Below are positions 26,901 through 35,130 of a stretch of 64,000 bases of DNA, one piece after another. Within the stretch, counting starts at the first letter, position 1. Each line of letters starts with the position of its first letter. Location of the stretch: the NCBI RefSeq assembly GCF_003269295.1, contig NZ_QLTT01000003.1:186001-250000 (forward strand), in the 5' to 3' direction. The stretch comes from Lentzea atacamensis. Lineage in GTDB: Bacteria > Actinomycetota > Actinomycetes > Mycobacteriales > Pseudonocardiaceae. The notes beneath the pieces were generated by a model. It was given only the letters and a program-made list of their open reading frames with translations. It was not told the DNA's origin and made no database searches. The position numbers were made by a program, and so were the translations under genes.

Positions 26901-29900
26901 CACCAAGATCGGTTTCCTGCTTCCGCTGCAGGCGGGCGACGGGCCGGCCGACGCGAGCGCGCTGAAGGTGCTGCCGAACTCCACTGTGGACATCACGGCG
27001 CACGGCGGGATCACCGGGGTCGTCAAGTCCTCGGTCGGGCCGCTGTCGATCGCGCTCGGCAACCCGAAGGGCACCGAGAAGGCGGTCGCGAACGCGCACT
27101 ACAACGCGCACCTCGGCTACAGCGGGCAGAACCCGGTGTCGCTGAGCGACTTCGTGAAGGGCGTGTCGCTGACTCTCAACGGTGACAACCAGCCCGTCAC
27201 GTGCGCCGGTGATCCCGCACAGGGCACCGACCTCGCGCTGTGCGCGGTGCTGCCGGTGTTCGTCAGCTCCGACAACGTCAACTGGACCAAGCTGTCCAGC
27301 CCTGGTGACTCGTTCATCGTCCGGTTGCCGCGTCAGGTCAGCGATCTGGACCAGGCGTTCTCGTTCAGCCCCGACCTGCCGGGCGGCGTGAAGCGGTTCG
27401 AGATGCCGACCGACATCGGGCAGAAGATCCTCGACGCGCTGCTGGACTTCTCGCAGTTCGGCGACGGCATCGAGAAGTACCTCGCGATGATCGAACGCGC
27501 GCTGCGCACGGCCGCGTTCGACGGCAAGCTGCCGCTCGTCGGCGACGACATCCAGCAGGGCGCCGACAAGTTCGGCCAGCTGCGCGCCAAGATCCAGGAG
27601 GCGATGGCGAAACTGCCGGGCGGCGGCCGGGTCAACAACACCGGTGAGCTGCAGACGTGGGTCAACGACCACCTCAAGCCCGCGGTCGGCAGCGCGGTCA
27701 CGGTCGGCTTCACCTGTGACGCCACGCTTCAGCCCGCGACCGAGGCGAAGGCGACGGCCCAGGGCACGACCGGGTCGAAGAAGCACGTCTACGGCGTCGT
27801 CGCGACGGCGCAGGGCAAGGACGCGCCACCGGCTCTCGCCGAGGTCACCGACGGCGCGGATCCGTTGACCAACACCAACTTCAACCGCATCGAGTGGAAG
27901 AAGTCGCAGTACGCCACCGGATACAAGATCATCCGCAAGACCGACCCGAACGCGAACAACTGGGTCGTGATCAAGGGTGACCTGGGTGCGGACGCCGTCC
28001 TGTTCGACGACAAGAACACGCCGAACGGTGCCGCGTACACACCGGAGACGACCAACCCGAAGCTGACGGACTGCCCGGCAGCGGCGGCGTTGCAGGACAT
28101 CACCGGTGCCACGTTCACGTTCGACGTGTGCGACGGCGACGTGTTCGGCAACGACTGCGACAAGGAAACGCTGGCCCTGGAAAGCCCGCTCGACATCGGC
28201 ATTCCCGGTCTGTCGCTCAAGGCGGCGGAGGGCGCGCCGAAGATGAAGGCCGCGCTGGCCTACCACCTGCACGTCAAGGTGGGCGTCGACAAGAGCAGCG
28301 GGTTCTTCGTGGCCACGAAGGACGGGCCGAACCCCGAGCTCGGGGTGAAGCTGAGCTTCACGCTGCCCGACGCGATGAAGGCACGCCTCGCGTTCCTCGA
28401 CGTGAACCTCAAGCAGCACGCGGGCGGCGCGACCGACCTGTTCGCCGGCACGTTCGTCGTCGACCTGCACAAGAAGGGGCAGGCGGCGTGCTACGAGAAC
28501 TGCGGACCGGCCAACGACGACCGGATCACGCTGGCCGACCTCGCCGACATCGGCCAGGTCGCGAGCGTGTCGCTGAAGGCCAAGGTCGGCATCGACTGGG
28601 ACTTCGACGTCAGCGCCGGACCACTGCCCGGCATCAACGGCTGGTTCCACCTGAAGTGGGAGTGGAACGCGTTCGGCGGCAAGCCGGGTGACGGCACACC
28701 GGAGATCGCGTTCAACAACATCCAGCTGAACGCGGGCAAGTTCCTCGGCGAGGTGCTCAAGCCGATCGTCGAGAAGATCGCCCTGTTCACCAAGCCCATC
28801 CAGCCGATCCTCGATCAGCTCTACGCACCGATCCCGGTGCTGTCCGACCTCTCCCGCGCGGTCGGTGGCGGCGACGTCAACCTCGTCACCATCGCGAAGG
28901 AGTTCTCGACCATCGCGGGCGGGCCGGACCTCGAGTTCGTGGACAAGGTCCTGCGGGCGATCCAGCTGATCGGCAAGATCACCCAGAACGGCGGGGCGAT
29001 CGACATCGGCAGCTTCACCGTCCTCGGCGACAAGGCGAAGACCACGACGAACTCGCCGGACAACGCGGCCTCGCTGATCGTGCCGAACCTCGCGCAAGGC
29101 GACCTGGCGGCGAAGATCGACGCGTCCGCCGGTGGCACGAAGATCGTGTCCGAGGGCGAGGAGGGCAACAAGGCAGGCTTCACGTTCCCGATCCTCAAGG
29201 AACCGGCGAAGCTCTTCGGCCTGATCATGGGCCAGGACGTGGACCTGATCAAGTTCGACTCCGGGCCGTTGCGCCTCGGCTTCTCCTACAGCCAGTCGTT
29301 CGGCCCGGTGTACGCGCCGCCGCCGGTGCTGGTGACGATCTCCGGCAGCGCGTCGGTCGAGGCGCGGTTCCGCGCGGGCTTCGACACGTTCGGGCTGCGC
29401 AAGGCGATCGAGTCCGGCAAGGCCGCGTCCATTCTGGACTCGATCTACCTGGTGACGACCGACGACGCGGGCAAGCCGCTGCCGGTCGTGACGTTCCGGG
29501 GTGAACTGGCCGCGGGCGCGGCGGTGAGCGTGGTGCTGATCGAGGTCGGCATCAAGGGCGGTGTCGCGCTGACGATCAACCTCACCTGGGCGGACCCGAA
29601 CAACGACGGCAAGTTCCGGTTCTTCGAGTTCTCCAAGGTTGCGCTGAACAACCCGATGTGCCTGTTCAACATGGACGGACGGCTGAGCCTGTTCCTGAAG
29701 GTGTACATCACGCTCGGGTTCTCGATCTTCAGCGTCTCGTTCGACTTCACGCTGGCCGACATCACGCTGCTCGACTTCTCCGTGAAACCCGACTGCTCAC
29801 CGCCACCACCAGTGCTCGCGCACAAGAGCGGTTCAACGCTGGTGCTGCACATGGGCAACGGCGACATCGGCAAGCGCGGCCACTCGGCGTGGACCGCCAA

Positions 29901-32900
29901 CAACAACGAGGAGAAGTGGACGATCACCCAGCTCGTCAAGGACGGCGGCGGGTTCGACGGCTTCGCCGTGAGCGCGCTGGGCTTCCGCGAGGAGTTCCGC
30001 GACCCGAACCTGACCAAGGTCCTCGGAAACGCCACCGGTGACACCGGGAAGCGGATCATCGTGTTCCAGGGTGACGGCGACAAGAGCGGTGCCGCGAACG
30101 ACGCCAAGGCCGAGGCCAAGCCGTTCGACAAGGAGGTCGAGGTCACCGGTGGTTCCGGCGACGACTCGGTCAAGACCGGCATCGGCAAGTCCGTGGTGAA
30201 CGGCGGTCCCGGCAAGGACCAGATCACGACCGGCGACCTCGCCGCCGCGTTCGGCGGCAAGGGAACCGCGACCGTGACCGGTGGCGACGGCGACGACGTG
30301 ATCACCGTCGGCGGTGCTGACGACACCGTCAGCGGTGGTCCCGGCAAGGACCGGATCGCGGCCGGGCTGGGCAAGAACCGGATCGACGGCGGCGCCGACG
30401 ACGACAACATCGGCATCGCCTCCGACAGCCCGCTCGCGGAAGGCAAGGTCAACCCGCCGGCGCACCTCGTCGCGCAGGCCAACGTGATCATCGGCGGCAC
30501 CGGCAGCGACCGGATCTCCGGTGGTTCCGGGGGCGACACGATCTACACCGGTACCGAGGTGCAGACCGGCGTCGACGAGCACGGCCCTGCCGACAAGGGC
30601 TTCAACGGCGACAACAACAAGGACGCGATCAACGTCGTGGACACCGGCACGGGTTCGGACACCGTGTACGGCAGCCAGGGCGTGGACTTCGTGACCGGCC
30701 ACTCGTTGAAGGAGCAGGTCGACGACATCCGCGGTGGCGGCAACAACGACGTGCTGACCGGTGGCTACGGCAAGGACAAGGTGTACGGCGGCCCGCACGA
30801 CGACTACGTCATCGCGGAACCGTCGGACGTGGGCGACGTGGCCGGCAGCGGTGTCTTCGGGCCGATCCGCGACGTCAAGCACCGCGTGCTGCCGGCCGGC
30901 GTCACGCCGTCGTCGAAGCTGCTCGTCGGTGGCTACGGCAACGACCACGTCATCGGTGGTGACGGCGGCGCGGAGATCTTCGGTGACAAGCACGCGAACC
31001 CGTGCACGCCGCCGAGTGACAACCCCGTGTCGATGCCGCCCGCCGAGCCGGAGGACAACCAGGACGGCCGCGATCTGATCTCCGGTGGCACCGGGGTGGA
31101 GATCGTCGCCGCCGGCGGTGCCGCGGACAACGTGGACGCCAAGTCCGGCAAGGACCGCGTGTGCGGTCAGCTCGGTGACGACGTGCTCGGCGGCGGCAAC
31201 GACGACGACACCATCTACGGCGGTGGTGGCAAGGACGTGGCCTACGGCGACGCGGGCGTCGACAACATCTACGGCAACAACGACGACGACACCTTGTACG
31301 GCGGCACTCAGGACGACGTCATCGAGGGCAACAACGGCGTCGACCGCGCGTTCGGTGGTGCGGACAACGACCGCGTCATCGGCGGTACGCGCAAGGCGGG
31401 GGAGCCGGATGTCGGCGACTTCCTGTACGGCGACGCGGGCAACGACATCGTCATCGGTGACAACGGCGTGGATGGACCGTTCGACCTCGACGGCGTGAAC
31501 GCCGCCGCTGGTGGCGCGGACTTCGTCTTCGGTGGTGACGGCGAGGACCGGGAGTTCGGCGGTCTCGCGCACGACGAGATGTCCGGTGGCCCGAAGGACG
31601 ACTACCTGGAGGGCAACAACGCCGACGACGTCGTGCACGGTGACGGCGGCGAGGACCGGATCATCGGCGGCAGCGCCGAGGTGGCGTCCACTGTGGACGG
31701 GCACAAGGTCGGTCGCCCGGACACGGGTGACAGCCTGTTCGGTGACTCGGACGCCGACCTGATCGCAGGCGACAACGCGGTGCTGTCCCTCGTGGACGGT
31801 GCGCAGGCCACGCCGGTGACGCTCGGCAGGCAGTTCGCCAAGGCGCACAAGGTCGAGCTGCTCGACCTCGGTTACACGCCCGCCGACGGCACCTCCGGTG
31901 GCGACAAGATCAGCGGCGGCAACGAGTCCGACGTGATCTTCGGCCAGAACGGTGAGGACACCATCACCGGTGACGGTTCCGACGACTACGCCGAGGGTGG
32001 CCCGGCGCGCGACAAGCTCGACGGCAACGACGGTCAGGACGACCTGGTCGGCGGTTCGTCGACCGAGGAGACCCCCGGCACCGGCCAGCCGGACACCGGC
32101 GACGTCATCCACGGCAACAACGACCAGGACGTGGTGCTCGGTGACAACGGCGCGCTGGTGCGCGGCGGGACACCGCACCGGGTCGTGCAGGAACGCGGCC
32201 TGACCGCACGCGCGATCTCCCTGTACGACCTCGGCCTCACCCCGCACGCCGGTTCGTCCGGCCCGGACGAGGTCGACGGCGACGACGCCAACGACGTGAT
32301 CTTCGGCCAGGCCGGTCCCGACCGCTTGAAGGGCAACGGTTCCGACGACTACGTCGAGGGTTCGCAGGGCGTCGACTGGATCGAGGGCAACGACGGCGAC
32401 GACGACCTCGTCGGCGGCAGCAGCACCTCGCTGTCCGGTGCCGGTGACACGACGACCGGTCAGCTCGACGCGTCGGACGCGGTGTTCGGCGGGCCGGGCA
32501 ACGACGTCGCCATCGGCGACAACGGCATCGTGCTGCGGCCGGCGCAGGGGGAGACCCCGACGCGGGCGACGATCAGGCTCGCCCCGTCCGGTGGAAACCC
32601 GATGGCGCAACGGATCGTGCAGCGCTACGACCTGCAGGCCGGTCCGGCCGACCGGTTCGGGGACGACCGGATGTCCGGTGGCTCCGGCGTGGACGTGCTG
32701 TGGGGCCAGGACGGCGGGGACTTCCTCGCCGGCGACGGCAACGCCGACTACCTGGAAGGCAACGGCGGCGGCGACGTGCTGCGCGGCGACCGAGGGCTCG
32801 GCTCCCCGTCCTCGGAAACCACCGTGGTCCCGTTGAACGACGCGGACTGGCCGGGCAGCCCGAGCGGCCCCGACCAGCTGGTGGGCACCGCTCCCGACGG

Positions 32901-34386
32901 TCAGGACGACATGATCGGCGGCAGCACCATCCAGGGCTTCCGCGACGGTGGCGACGCGTTCGAGGGCAACGGCGAGGACGACGTCCAGCTCGGTGACAAC
33001 GGCTCCTTGAAGCGCACGCTCCAGGGCCAGCCGGGGTCGATGACCGAGCAGGTCTACGCCGAGCGCTACAAGTCCGGTGCGGTGCCTTCGAACGCAACGG
33101 TGTCGCGCATCGCCGACATCGGTCCGTCGACTCGCTTCTGCACGACCGCGCAGGCCACGTGTGAACCTGGCGGCGCGTTCGGCAACGACACGATGTACGG
33201 CGACGACGGCAACGACGGCATGTGGGGCCAGGACGGCAACGACACCATGCACGGCCAGAACGGCGATGACGACATGTACGGCGAGCTCGGCGACGACGTG
33301 ATGTTCGGCGGCGACGGCGAGGACGCGATGCTCGGCGACCGCGGTGGCGTGGTCAACGAGTACATGAACGCCAACGACGTGGCCGCGCGCGGCTTCACCG
33401 TGCAGCTCAACTCGGTGCCGCAGGAGAACTACACGGGCTTCCGTGCCGACTCCTACGACCGTCGCGTGGACCTGCTGCACGACGTCAACGGCGACCAGTT
33501 CGTCGGCGGTCCGACCGCACCGGCCATGCCGCACGACGGCATCACCGAGGGCGGCAACGACCGCATGCGCGGTGGTCAGGGCAACGACAACATCCACGCC
33601 GGCTTCGGCGACGACCTGGTCAACGCCGACAGCGGCGGCGACCAGACGTTCGGCGGCGACGGAGCGGACGTCCTGTGGGGCGGCAAGGGCTGCGACCAGG
33701 TGGTCAACGCGGCCACCCCGGACTGCCTGGTCAACGGCACGTTCGACGCCTCCTCACGTGGCACGAACGACAGGTTCGTCGACCACACCTTCGGCGGCGT
33801 CGGCGGCACTTCCGCCGCCTCGCAGCAGGGTGCGCTCGGTTCCGACGTCCTCGACTTCAACCCGCGCGGCTCCTACCCCGGCAACTGCGCGCCGGGCCTG
33901 TGGCCGCTGACGCTCGGCGACGGCGCGATCGACCCGTGCCTGTGGTTCGAGATGACCGAGAAGACCAACGACAACCCGGCGGTGCCCTCGACTCTCGCCG
34001 ACAACCAGCACCACGACGGCACCGACTGGATCTACGGCGGCTGGGACCGCGACGTCCTGCAGGCCGACCGCGCGCAGAACGGCCCCAACCCCGGCGACCG
34101 CCTGATCGACTGGGCAGGCGCGTACAACCTCTACACGCACTGCCCGGCCTCGTACGGCGGCTACAACGACATCCGTCAGCGCAGCCCGGGCATGGAGACG
34201 TTCCTGCAGAAGCTGGCCTGGGGCTCCGGCGCCGGCCAGACCGTCAGCGACGCTCTCACCAGCGGCACGTCGGCGTATCGCGAGCTCGCCCTGGTGTACC
34301 CGGCCGACAACAACGCCCACGGCGTCGGCCCCGCCTATCCCACGACACCCGGACACTTCGACTCACCGGTGTCCTGCACGGACTGA
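23971..34386 (+). CDS. Giant secreted RTX-type calcium-binding protein
   Basis: A 3471-residue protein. Residues 1-36 form a Sec-type signal peptide with an Arg-rich start (IRRRMTAVL) and an AVAQA end. Residues 40-2050 are a series of beta-rich domains without clear family matches, including a fibronectin-III-like segment at about 1260-1370 (SQYATGYKIIRK). From about 2058 to 3244 it carries dozens of RTX nonapeptides of the GGxGxDxx type, which wind into calcium-filled beta-rolls. The last 225 residues lack RTX repeats. No LPXTG anchor or type I secretion tail was seen. Role may be a calcium-stabilised matrix or adhesion protein, or a large enzyme whose catalytic part is not recognised. The ribosome binding site is weak. 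Confidence 0.85.
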   Translation: MRSSRSIRRRMTAVLTSGALALWGLAAVSPPAVAQAQDVQKILAGISSFGDFSEQLASVGKLGEALPLLGVSPGAALGFGDLVAKTVHDPLKDKENFPDLAGTYQLGGNRPGTLNVQTSDTNGIKRVDATLHVTTVADKQPISVADPSVSFTTSGAVDVTFTLDAKFRFAYQESTDSFWVVRDGDSPKFTVGAKGEFDPDANPTAGFGILGVDLDKGASHLTVEANITASADDPNGDGKLTEISEPGAAAGLFHIGLGAPAGKVDASLEFTSQPLAGANVGGLTGTVGVQWPDIASGTPSITVTGPDLAQLNRFTTLSPRDLLEGLSHLVNSIDAVQRAQWGSTADPVGNVNLPFMRGTVADAVKAGSALAKFVDANVFKPEEDPAKAGLPKFSSVQELFTKLNVAPLSVTGVNYRDDVKKLEFTLTMKEDAPADGKPLDVVAELTSGQGDNVSYTDTTLKHINKSKPWIVDSFKGRIVSAGTSQGVVKSNTADEITLEEGWQGGKPADKSPYKVNAPDPMTGQVTFGDTFASKGLKGANALNATATVKPSYEATATLVLDLRDPIKGDACKPLDPDAATTGCPFADKNPDGTTTLVSTLPRTPDRFLLRTGGQLLKASARVDTKVDVNGSVGYLKVHLSGDLSMSTKDGSTDMLSISLKKLGDNDGDLPLSQIFAKVVDNPETPALEPENLLTVAVGAKATATVKLDVPGIQDFFGGPVEVGVTMPDITDPANLQFTGLDALDKAKAFDFDPDNPRAMFGQIIKALQVLNSSLQAVEGDGKVKNALTTPLPVVGKSLSELLGSADTGSGKYGNTTLNGKSVGFLRDDTRTGDKAFGADLQGRAVLVGTQVAVIVAADPQNNRVLLAEPWSQVPSDGTAYAFRSPLEDAVDRLTAAPPDYLQDLVAQLDAALPADSGISFAHQIVDSKPSIVLNIDVKRKVATSQPVRFSFTDDKGTARSLVGAEGEATANLALTGSTKIGFLLPLQAGDGPADASALKVLPNSTVDITAHGGITGVVKSSVGPLSIALGNPKGTEKAVANAHYNAHLGYSGQNPVSLSDFVKGVSLTLNGDNQPVTCAGDPAQGTDLALCAVLPVFVSSDNVNWTKLSSPGDSFIVRLPRQVSDLDQAFSFSPDLPGGVKRFEMPTDIGQKILDALLDFSQFGDGIEKYLAMIERALRTAAFDGKLPLVGDDIQQGADKFGQLRAKIQEAMAKLPGGGRVNNTGELQTWVNDHLKPAVGSAVTVGFTCDATLQPATEAKATAQGTTGSKKHVYGVVATAQGKDAPPALAEVTDGADPLTNTNFNRIEWKKSQYATGYKIIRKTDPNANNWVVIKGDLGADAVLFDDKNTPNGAAYTPETTNPKLTDCPAAAALQDITGATFTFDVCDGDVFGNDCDKETLALESPLDIGIPGLSLKAAEGAPKMKAALAYHLHVKVGVDKSSGFFVATKDGPNPELGVKLSFTLPDAMKARLAFLDVNLKQHAGGATDLFAGTFVVDLHKKGQAACYENCGPANDDRITLADLADIGQVASVSLKAKVGIDWDFDVSAGPLPGINGWFHLKWEWNAFGGKPGDGTPEIAFNNIQLNAGKFLGEVLKPIVEKIALFTKPIQPILDQLYAPIPVLSDLSRAVGGGDVNLVTIAKEFSTIAGGPDLEFVDKVLRAIQLIGKITQNGGAIDIGSFTVLGDKAKTTTNSPDNAASLIVPNLAQGDLAAKIDASAGGTKIVSEGEEGNKAGFTFPILKEPAKLFGLIMGQDVDLIKFDSGPLRLGFSYSQSFGPVYAPPPVLVTISGSASVEARFRAGFDTFGLRKAIESGKAASILDSIYLVTTDDAGKPLPVVTFRGELAAGAAVSVVLIEVGIKGGVALTINLTWADPNNDGKFRFFEFSKVALNNPMCLFNMDGRLSLFLKVYITLGFSIFSVSFDFTLADITLLDFSVKPDCSPPPPVLAHKSGSTLVLHMGNGDIGKRGHSAWTANNNEEKWTITQLVKDGGGFDGFAVSALGFREEFRDPNLTKVLGNATGDTGKRIIVFQGDGDKSGAANDAKAEAKPFDKEVEVTGGSGDDSVKTGIGKSVVNGGPGKDQITTGDLAAAFGGKGTATVTGGDGDDVITVGGADDTVSGGPGKDRIAAGLGKNRIDGGADDDNIGIASDSPLAEGKVNPPAHLVAQANVIIGGTGSDRISGGSGGDTIYTGTEVQTGVDEHGPADKGFNGDNNKDAINVVDTGTGSDTVYGSQGVDFVTGHSLKEQVDDIRGGGNNDVLTGGYGKDKVYGGPHDDYVIAEPSDVGDVAGSGVFGPIRDVKHRVLPAGVTPSSKLLVGGYGNDHVIGGDGGAEIFGDKHANPCTPPSDNPVSMPPAEPEDNQDGRDLISGGTGVEIVAAGGAADNVDAKSGKDRVCGQLGDDVLGGGNDDDTIYGGGGKDVAYGDAGVDNIYGNNDDDTLYGGTQDDVIEGNNGVDRAFGGADNDRVIGGTRKAGEPDVGDFLYGDAGNDIVIGDNGVDGPFDLDGVNAAAGGADFVFGGDGEDREFGGLAHDEMSGGPKDDYLEGNNADDVVHGDGGEDRIIGGSAEVASTVDGHKVGRPDTGDSLFGDSDADLIAGDNAVLSLVDGAQATPVTLGRQFAKAHKVELLDLGYTPADGTSGGDKISGGNESDVIFGQNGEDTITGDGSDDYAEGGPARDKLDGNDGQDDLVGGSSTEETPGTGQPDTGDVIHGNNDQDVVLGDNGALVRGGTPHRVVQERGLTARAISLYDLGLTPHAGSSGPDEVDGDDANDVIFGQAGPDRLKGNGSDDYVEGSQGVDWIEGNDGDDDLVGGSSTSLSGAGDTTTGQLDASDAVFGGPGNDVAIGDNGIVLRPAQGETPTRATIRLAPSGGNPMAQRIVQRYDLQAGPADRFGDDRMSGGSGVDVLWGQDGGDFLAGDGNADYLEGNGGGDVLRGDRGLGSPSSETTVVPLNDADWPGSPSGPDQLVGTAPDGQDDMIGGSTIQGFRDGGDAFEGNGEDDVQLGDNGSLKRTLQGQPGSMTEQVYAERYKSGAVPSNATVSRIADIGPSTRFCTTAQATCEPGGAFGNDTMYGDDGNDGMWGQDGNDTMHGQNGDDDMYGELGDDVMFGGDGEDAMLGDRGGVVNEYMNANDVAARGFTVQLNSVPQENYTGFRADSYDRRVDLLHDVNGDQFVGGPTAPAMPHDGITEGGNDRMRGGQGNDNIHAGFGDDLVNADSGGDQTFGGDGADVLWGGKGCDQVVNAATPDCLVNGTFDASSRGTNDRFVDHTFGGVGGTSAASQQGALGSDVLDFNPRGSYPGNCAPGLWPLTLGDGAIDPCLWFEMTEKTNDNPAVPSTLADNQHHDGTDWIYGGWDRDVLQADRAQNGPNPGDRLIDWAGAYNLYTHCPASYGGYNDIRQRSPGMETFLQKLAWGSGAGQTVSDALTSGTSAYRELALVYPADNNAHGVGPAYPTTPGHFDSPVSCTD
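30144..33710 (+). repeat. RTX nonapeptide repeat array inside the giant secreted protein
   Basis: The coding strand repeats Gly-Gly-x-Gly-x-Asp codons, giving protein motifs such as GGSGDD, GGPGKD, GGDGDD, GGTGSD and GDDGND. The array is interrupted by longer inserts of 30-60 residues, several beginning with a LYDLGLTP/LLDLGYTP-like phrase and GDNG, indicating a larger super-repeat near 31700-32650. Confidence 0.85.
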
Positions 34387-34402
34387 AAGGAGCTGGCCGT
34401 AG

Positions 34403-34419
34403 TTACCTACTGGTAGTAA
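34403..34419. promoter_or_regulatory. Near-palindrome TTACCTACTGGTAGTAA before the SRPBCC gene
   Basis: CTAC and GTAG arms with flanking TTA/TAA give an imperfect palindrome ending 10 bases before the ATG. The TAGTAA part could double as a -10 box. It looks like a TetR/MarR-type operator, but no partner regulator is adjacent. Confidence 0.4.
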
Positions 34420-34429
34420 GTTCCACTGC

Positions 34430-34882
34430 ATGACGCCTGACGCTTCCGCGCACATCGACGTGGCCGCCTCGCCGCAGCGAGTGTTAGAGCTGGTCAGTGA
34501 TCTGCGCAGGCTGGGTGGCGTCGCAGAGGAGTACTCGGGAGGCCGGTGGCTCGGTGCCACCGGCCCTTCCGTTGGAGCCCGCTTCCGCGGGGTGAACCGG
34601 CGCGGCTGGCGGGTGTGGCCGACGGTCTCCACCGTCACCGACTGCTCGGCCTCGCGGTTCGCGTTCGAGGTCCGGTCGCTGGGCCTGCCGGTGTCGCGCT
34701 GGCAGTACGACATCGAGCCGACCGCCTCCGGGTGCCGCGTGACCGAGTCCACCTGGGATCGCCGGCCCGGCTGGTACAAGCCGATCACCGTTCTGGCGAC
34801 CGGGGTGACGGACCGCGCGGTGACCAACCAGCGCAACATCGAGGCGACGCTGGAGCGGCTGAAGAAGGCTGCGGAAGCCTGA
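34430..34882 (+). CDS. SRPBCC (polyketide cyclase/START-like) protein
   Basis: A 150-residue cytoplasmic protein of the SRPBCC superfamily. It starts with the typical ASAHIDVAASPQRVLELVSD strand-helix and continues with the hydrophobic-pocket pattern GARFRGVNRRG and SRWQYDIEPT. The fold binds lipids or small hydrophobic molecules; specific ligand unknown. No ribosome binding site precedes the ATG, so the transcript may have a very short leader. It is separated from the giant RTX gene by 43 bases with an operator-like palindrome in between and is followed by a stem-loop. Confidence 0.8.
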   Translation: MTPDASAHIDVAASPQRVLELVSDLRRLGGVAEEYSGGRWLGATGPSVGARFRGVNRRGWRVWPTVSTVTDCSASRFAFEVRSLGLPVSRWQYDIEPTASGCRVTESTWDRRPGWYKPITVLATGVTDRAVTNQRNIEATLERLKKAAEA

Positions 34883-34887
34883 GTCGT

Positions 34888-34907
34888 TGTCCGATGACAA
34901 TCGGACA
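34888..34907 (+). terminator. Stem-loop terminator after the SRPBCC gene
   Basis: TGTCCGAT and ATCGGACA form a perfect 8-bp stem with a GACA loop, 5 bases after the stop codon. There is no T-run, which is common for actinobacterial terminators. The following 114 bases hold no gene. Confidence 0.55.
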
Positions 34908-35021
34908 GAACCGTTCACCTCTTCACTCGCACGCCGACAGCCGCGGACACGCAGCGCTGTAGCCGTGAGCTGCAGACATCGGAGGACCGGAACAAAGCCC
35001 GGTCGCGCCAACCCGTTGAAA

Positions 35022-35045
35022 ACGCTCTCAAGCTCGTGAGAGCGT
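35022..35045. promoter_or_regulatory. Inverted repeat upstream of the carbohydrate operon promoter
   Basis: ACGCTCTCA and TGAGAGCGT form a perfect 9-bp inverted repeat with a 6-base spacer, ending 13 bases before the -35 box. The half-site TGAGAGCG is the same as one half of the CebR-like operator at 11440-11453, but here the two halves face outward. It could be an activator or second-repressor site. Confidence 0.45.
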
Positions 35046-35058
35046 GCCCAAACGACGG

Positions 35059-35087
35059 TTGACACCCTCGTAACGCCTGCGTTCAAT
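35059..35087 (+). promoter_or_regulatory. Sigma-70-type promoter of the carbohydrate operon
   Basis: A perfect TTGACA at 35059-35064 and TTCAAT at 35082-35087 are separated by 17 bases. The transcript would start near 35094, about 37 bases before the first start codon. Confidence 0.55.
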
Positions 35088-35098
35088 GCCTGTCAAAT

Positions 35099-35110
35099 AT
35101 CCTATAGGAT
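35099..35110. promoter_or_regulatory. GntR (FadR-type) operator ATCCTATAGGAT
   Basis: A perfect 12-bp AT-rich palindrome in a GC-rich genome, placed just after the predicted transcription start. ATCCTATAGGAT is typical of FCD-type GntR operators. The operon's last gene encodes such a regulator, so autoregulated repression is the simplest model. Confidence 0.7.
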
Positions 35111-35130
35111 CAGAGATCCGAGGAGTTGGC

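Noticed and set aside
29833-33597. A 1254-codon minus-strand open frame
   Set aside because: It is antisense to the RTX repeats; its Val/Ala/Asp-rich content is the complement of Gly-Asp codons.
30144-33710. Possible non-coding satellite repeat
   Set aside because: The repeat follows the reading frame of RTX nonapeptides and is protein-coding.
17932-34386. A functional link between the ChaA-type Ca2+ antiporter and the calcium-binding RTX protein
   Set aside because: They lie 5 kb apart with unrelated genes and opposite-strand units in between; nothing in the sequence connects their regulation.
34484-35086. A 200-codon minus-strand open frame over the SRPBCC gene
   Set aside because: Antisense shadow of the SRPBCC gene that runs through the stem-loop and intergenic region without protein features.
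35086-35130. ATG at 35086 as start of the enolase-family protein
   Set aside because: It lies before the predicted transcription start and contains the GntR palindrome; GTG at 35131 has a proper ribosome binding site.
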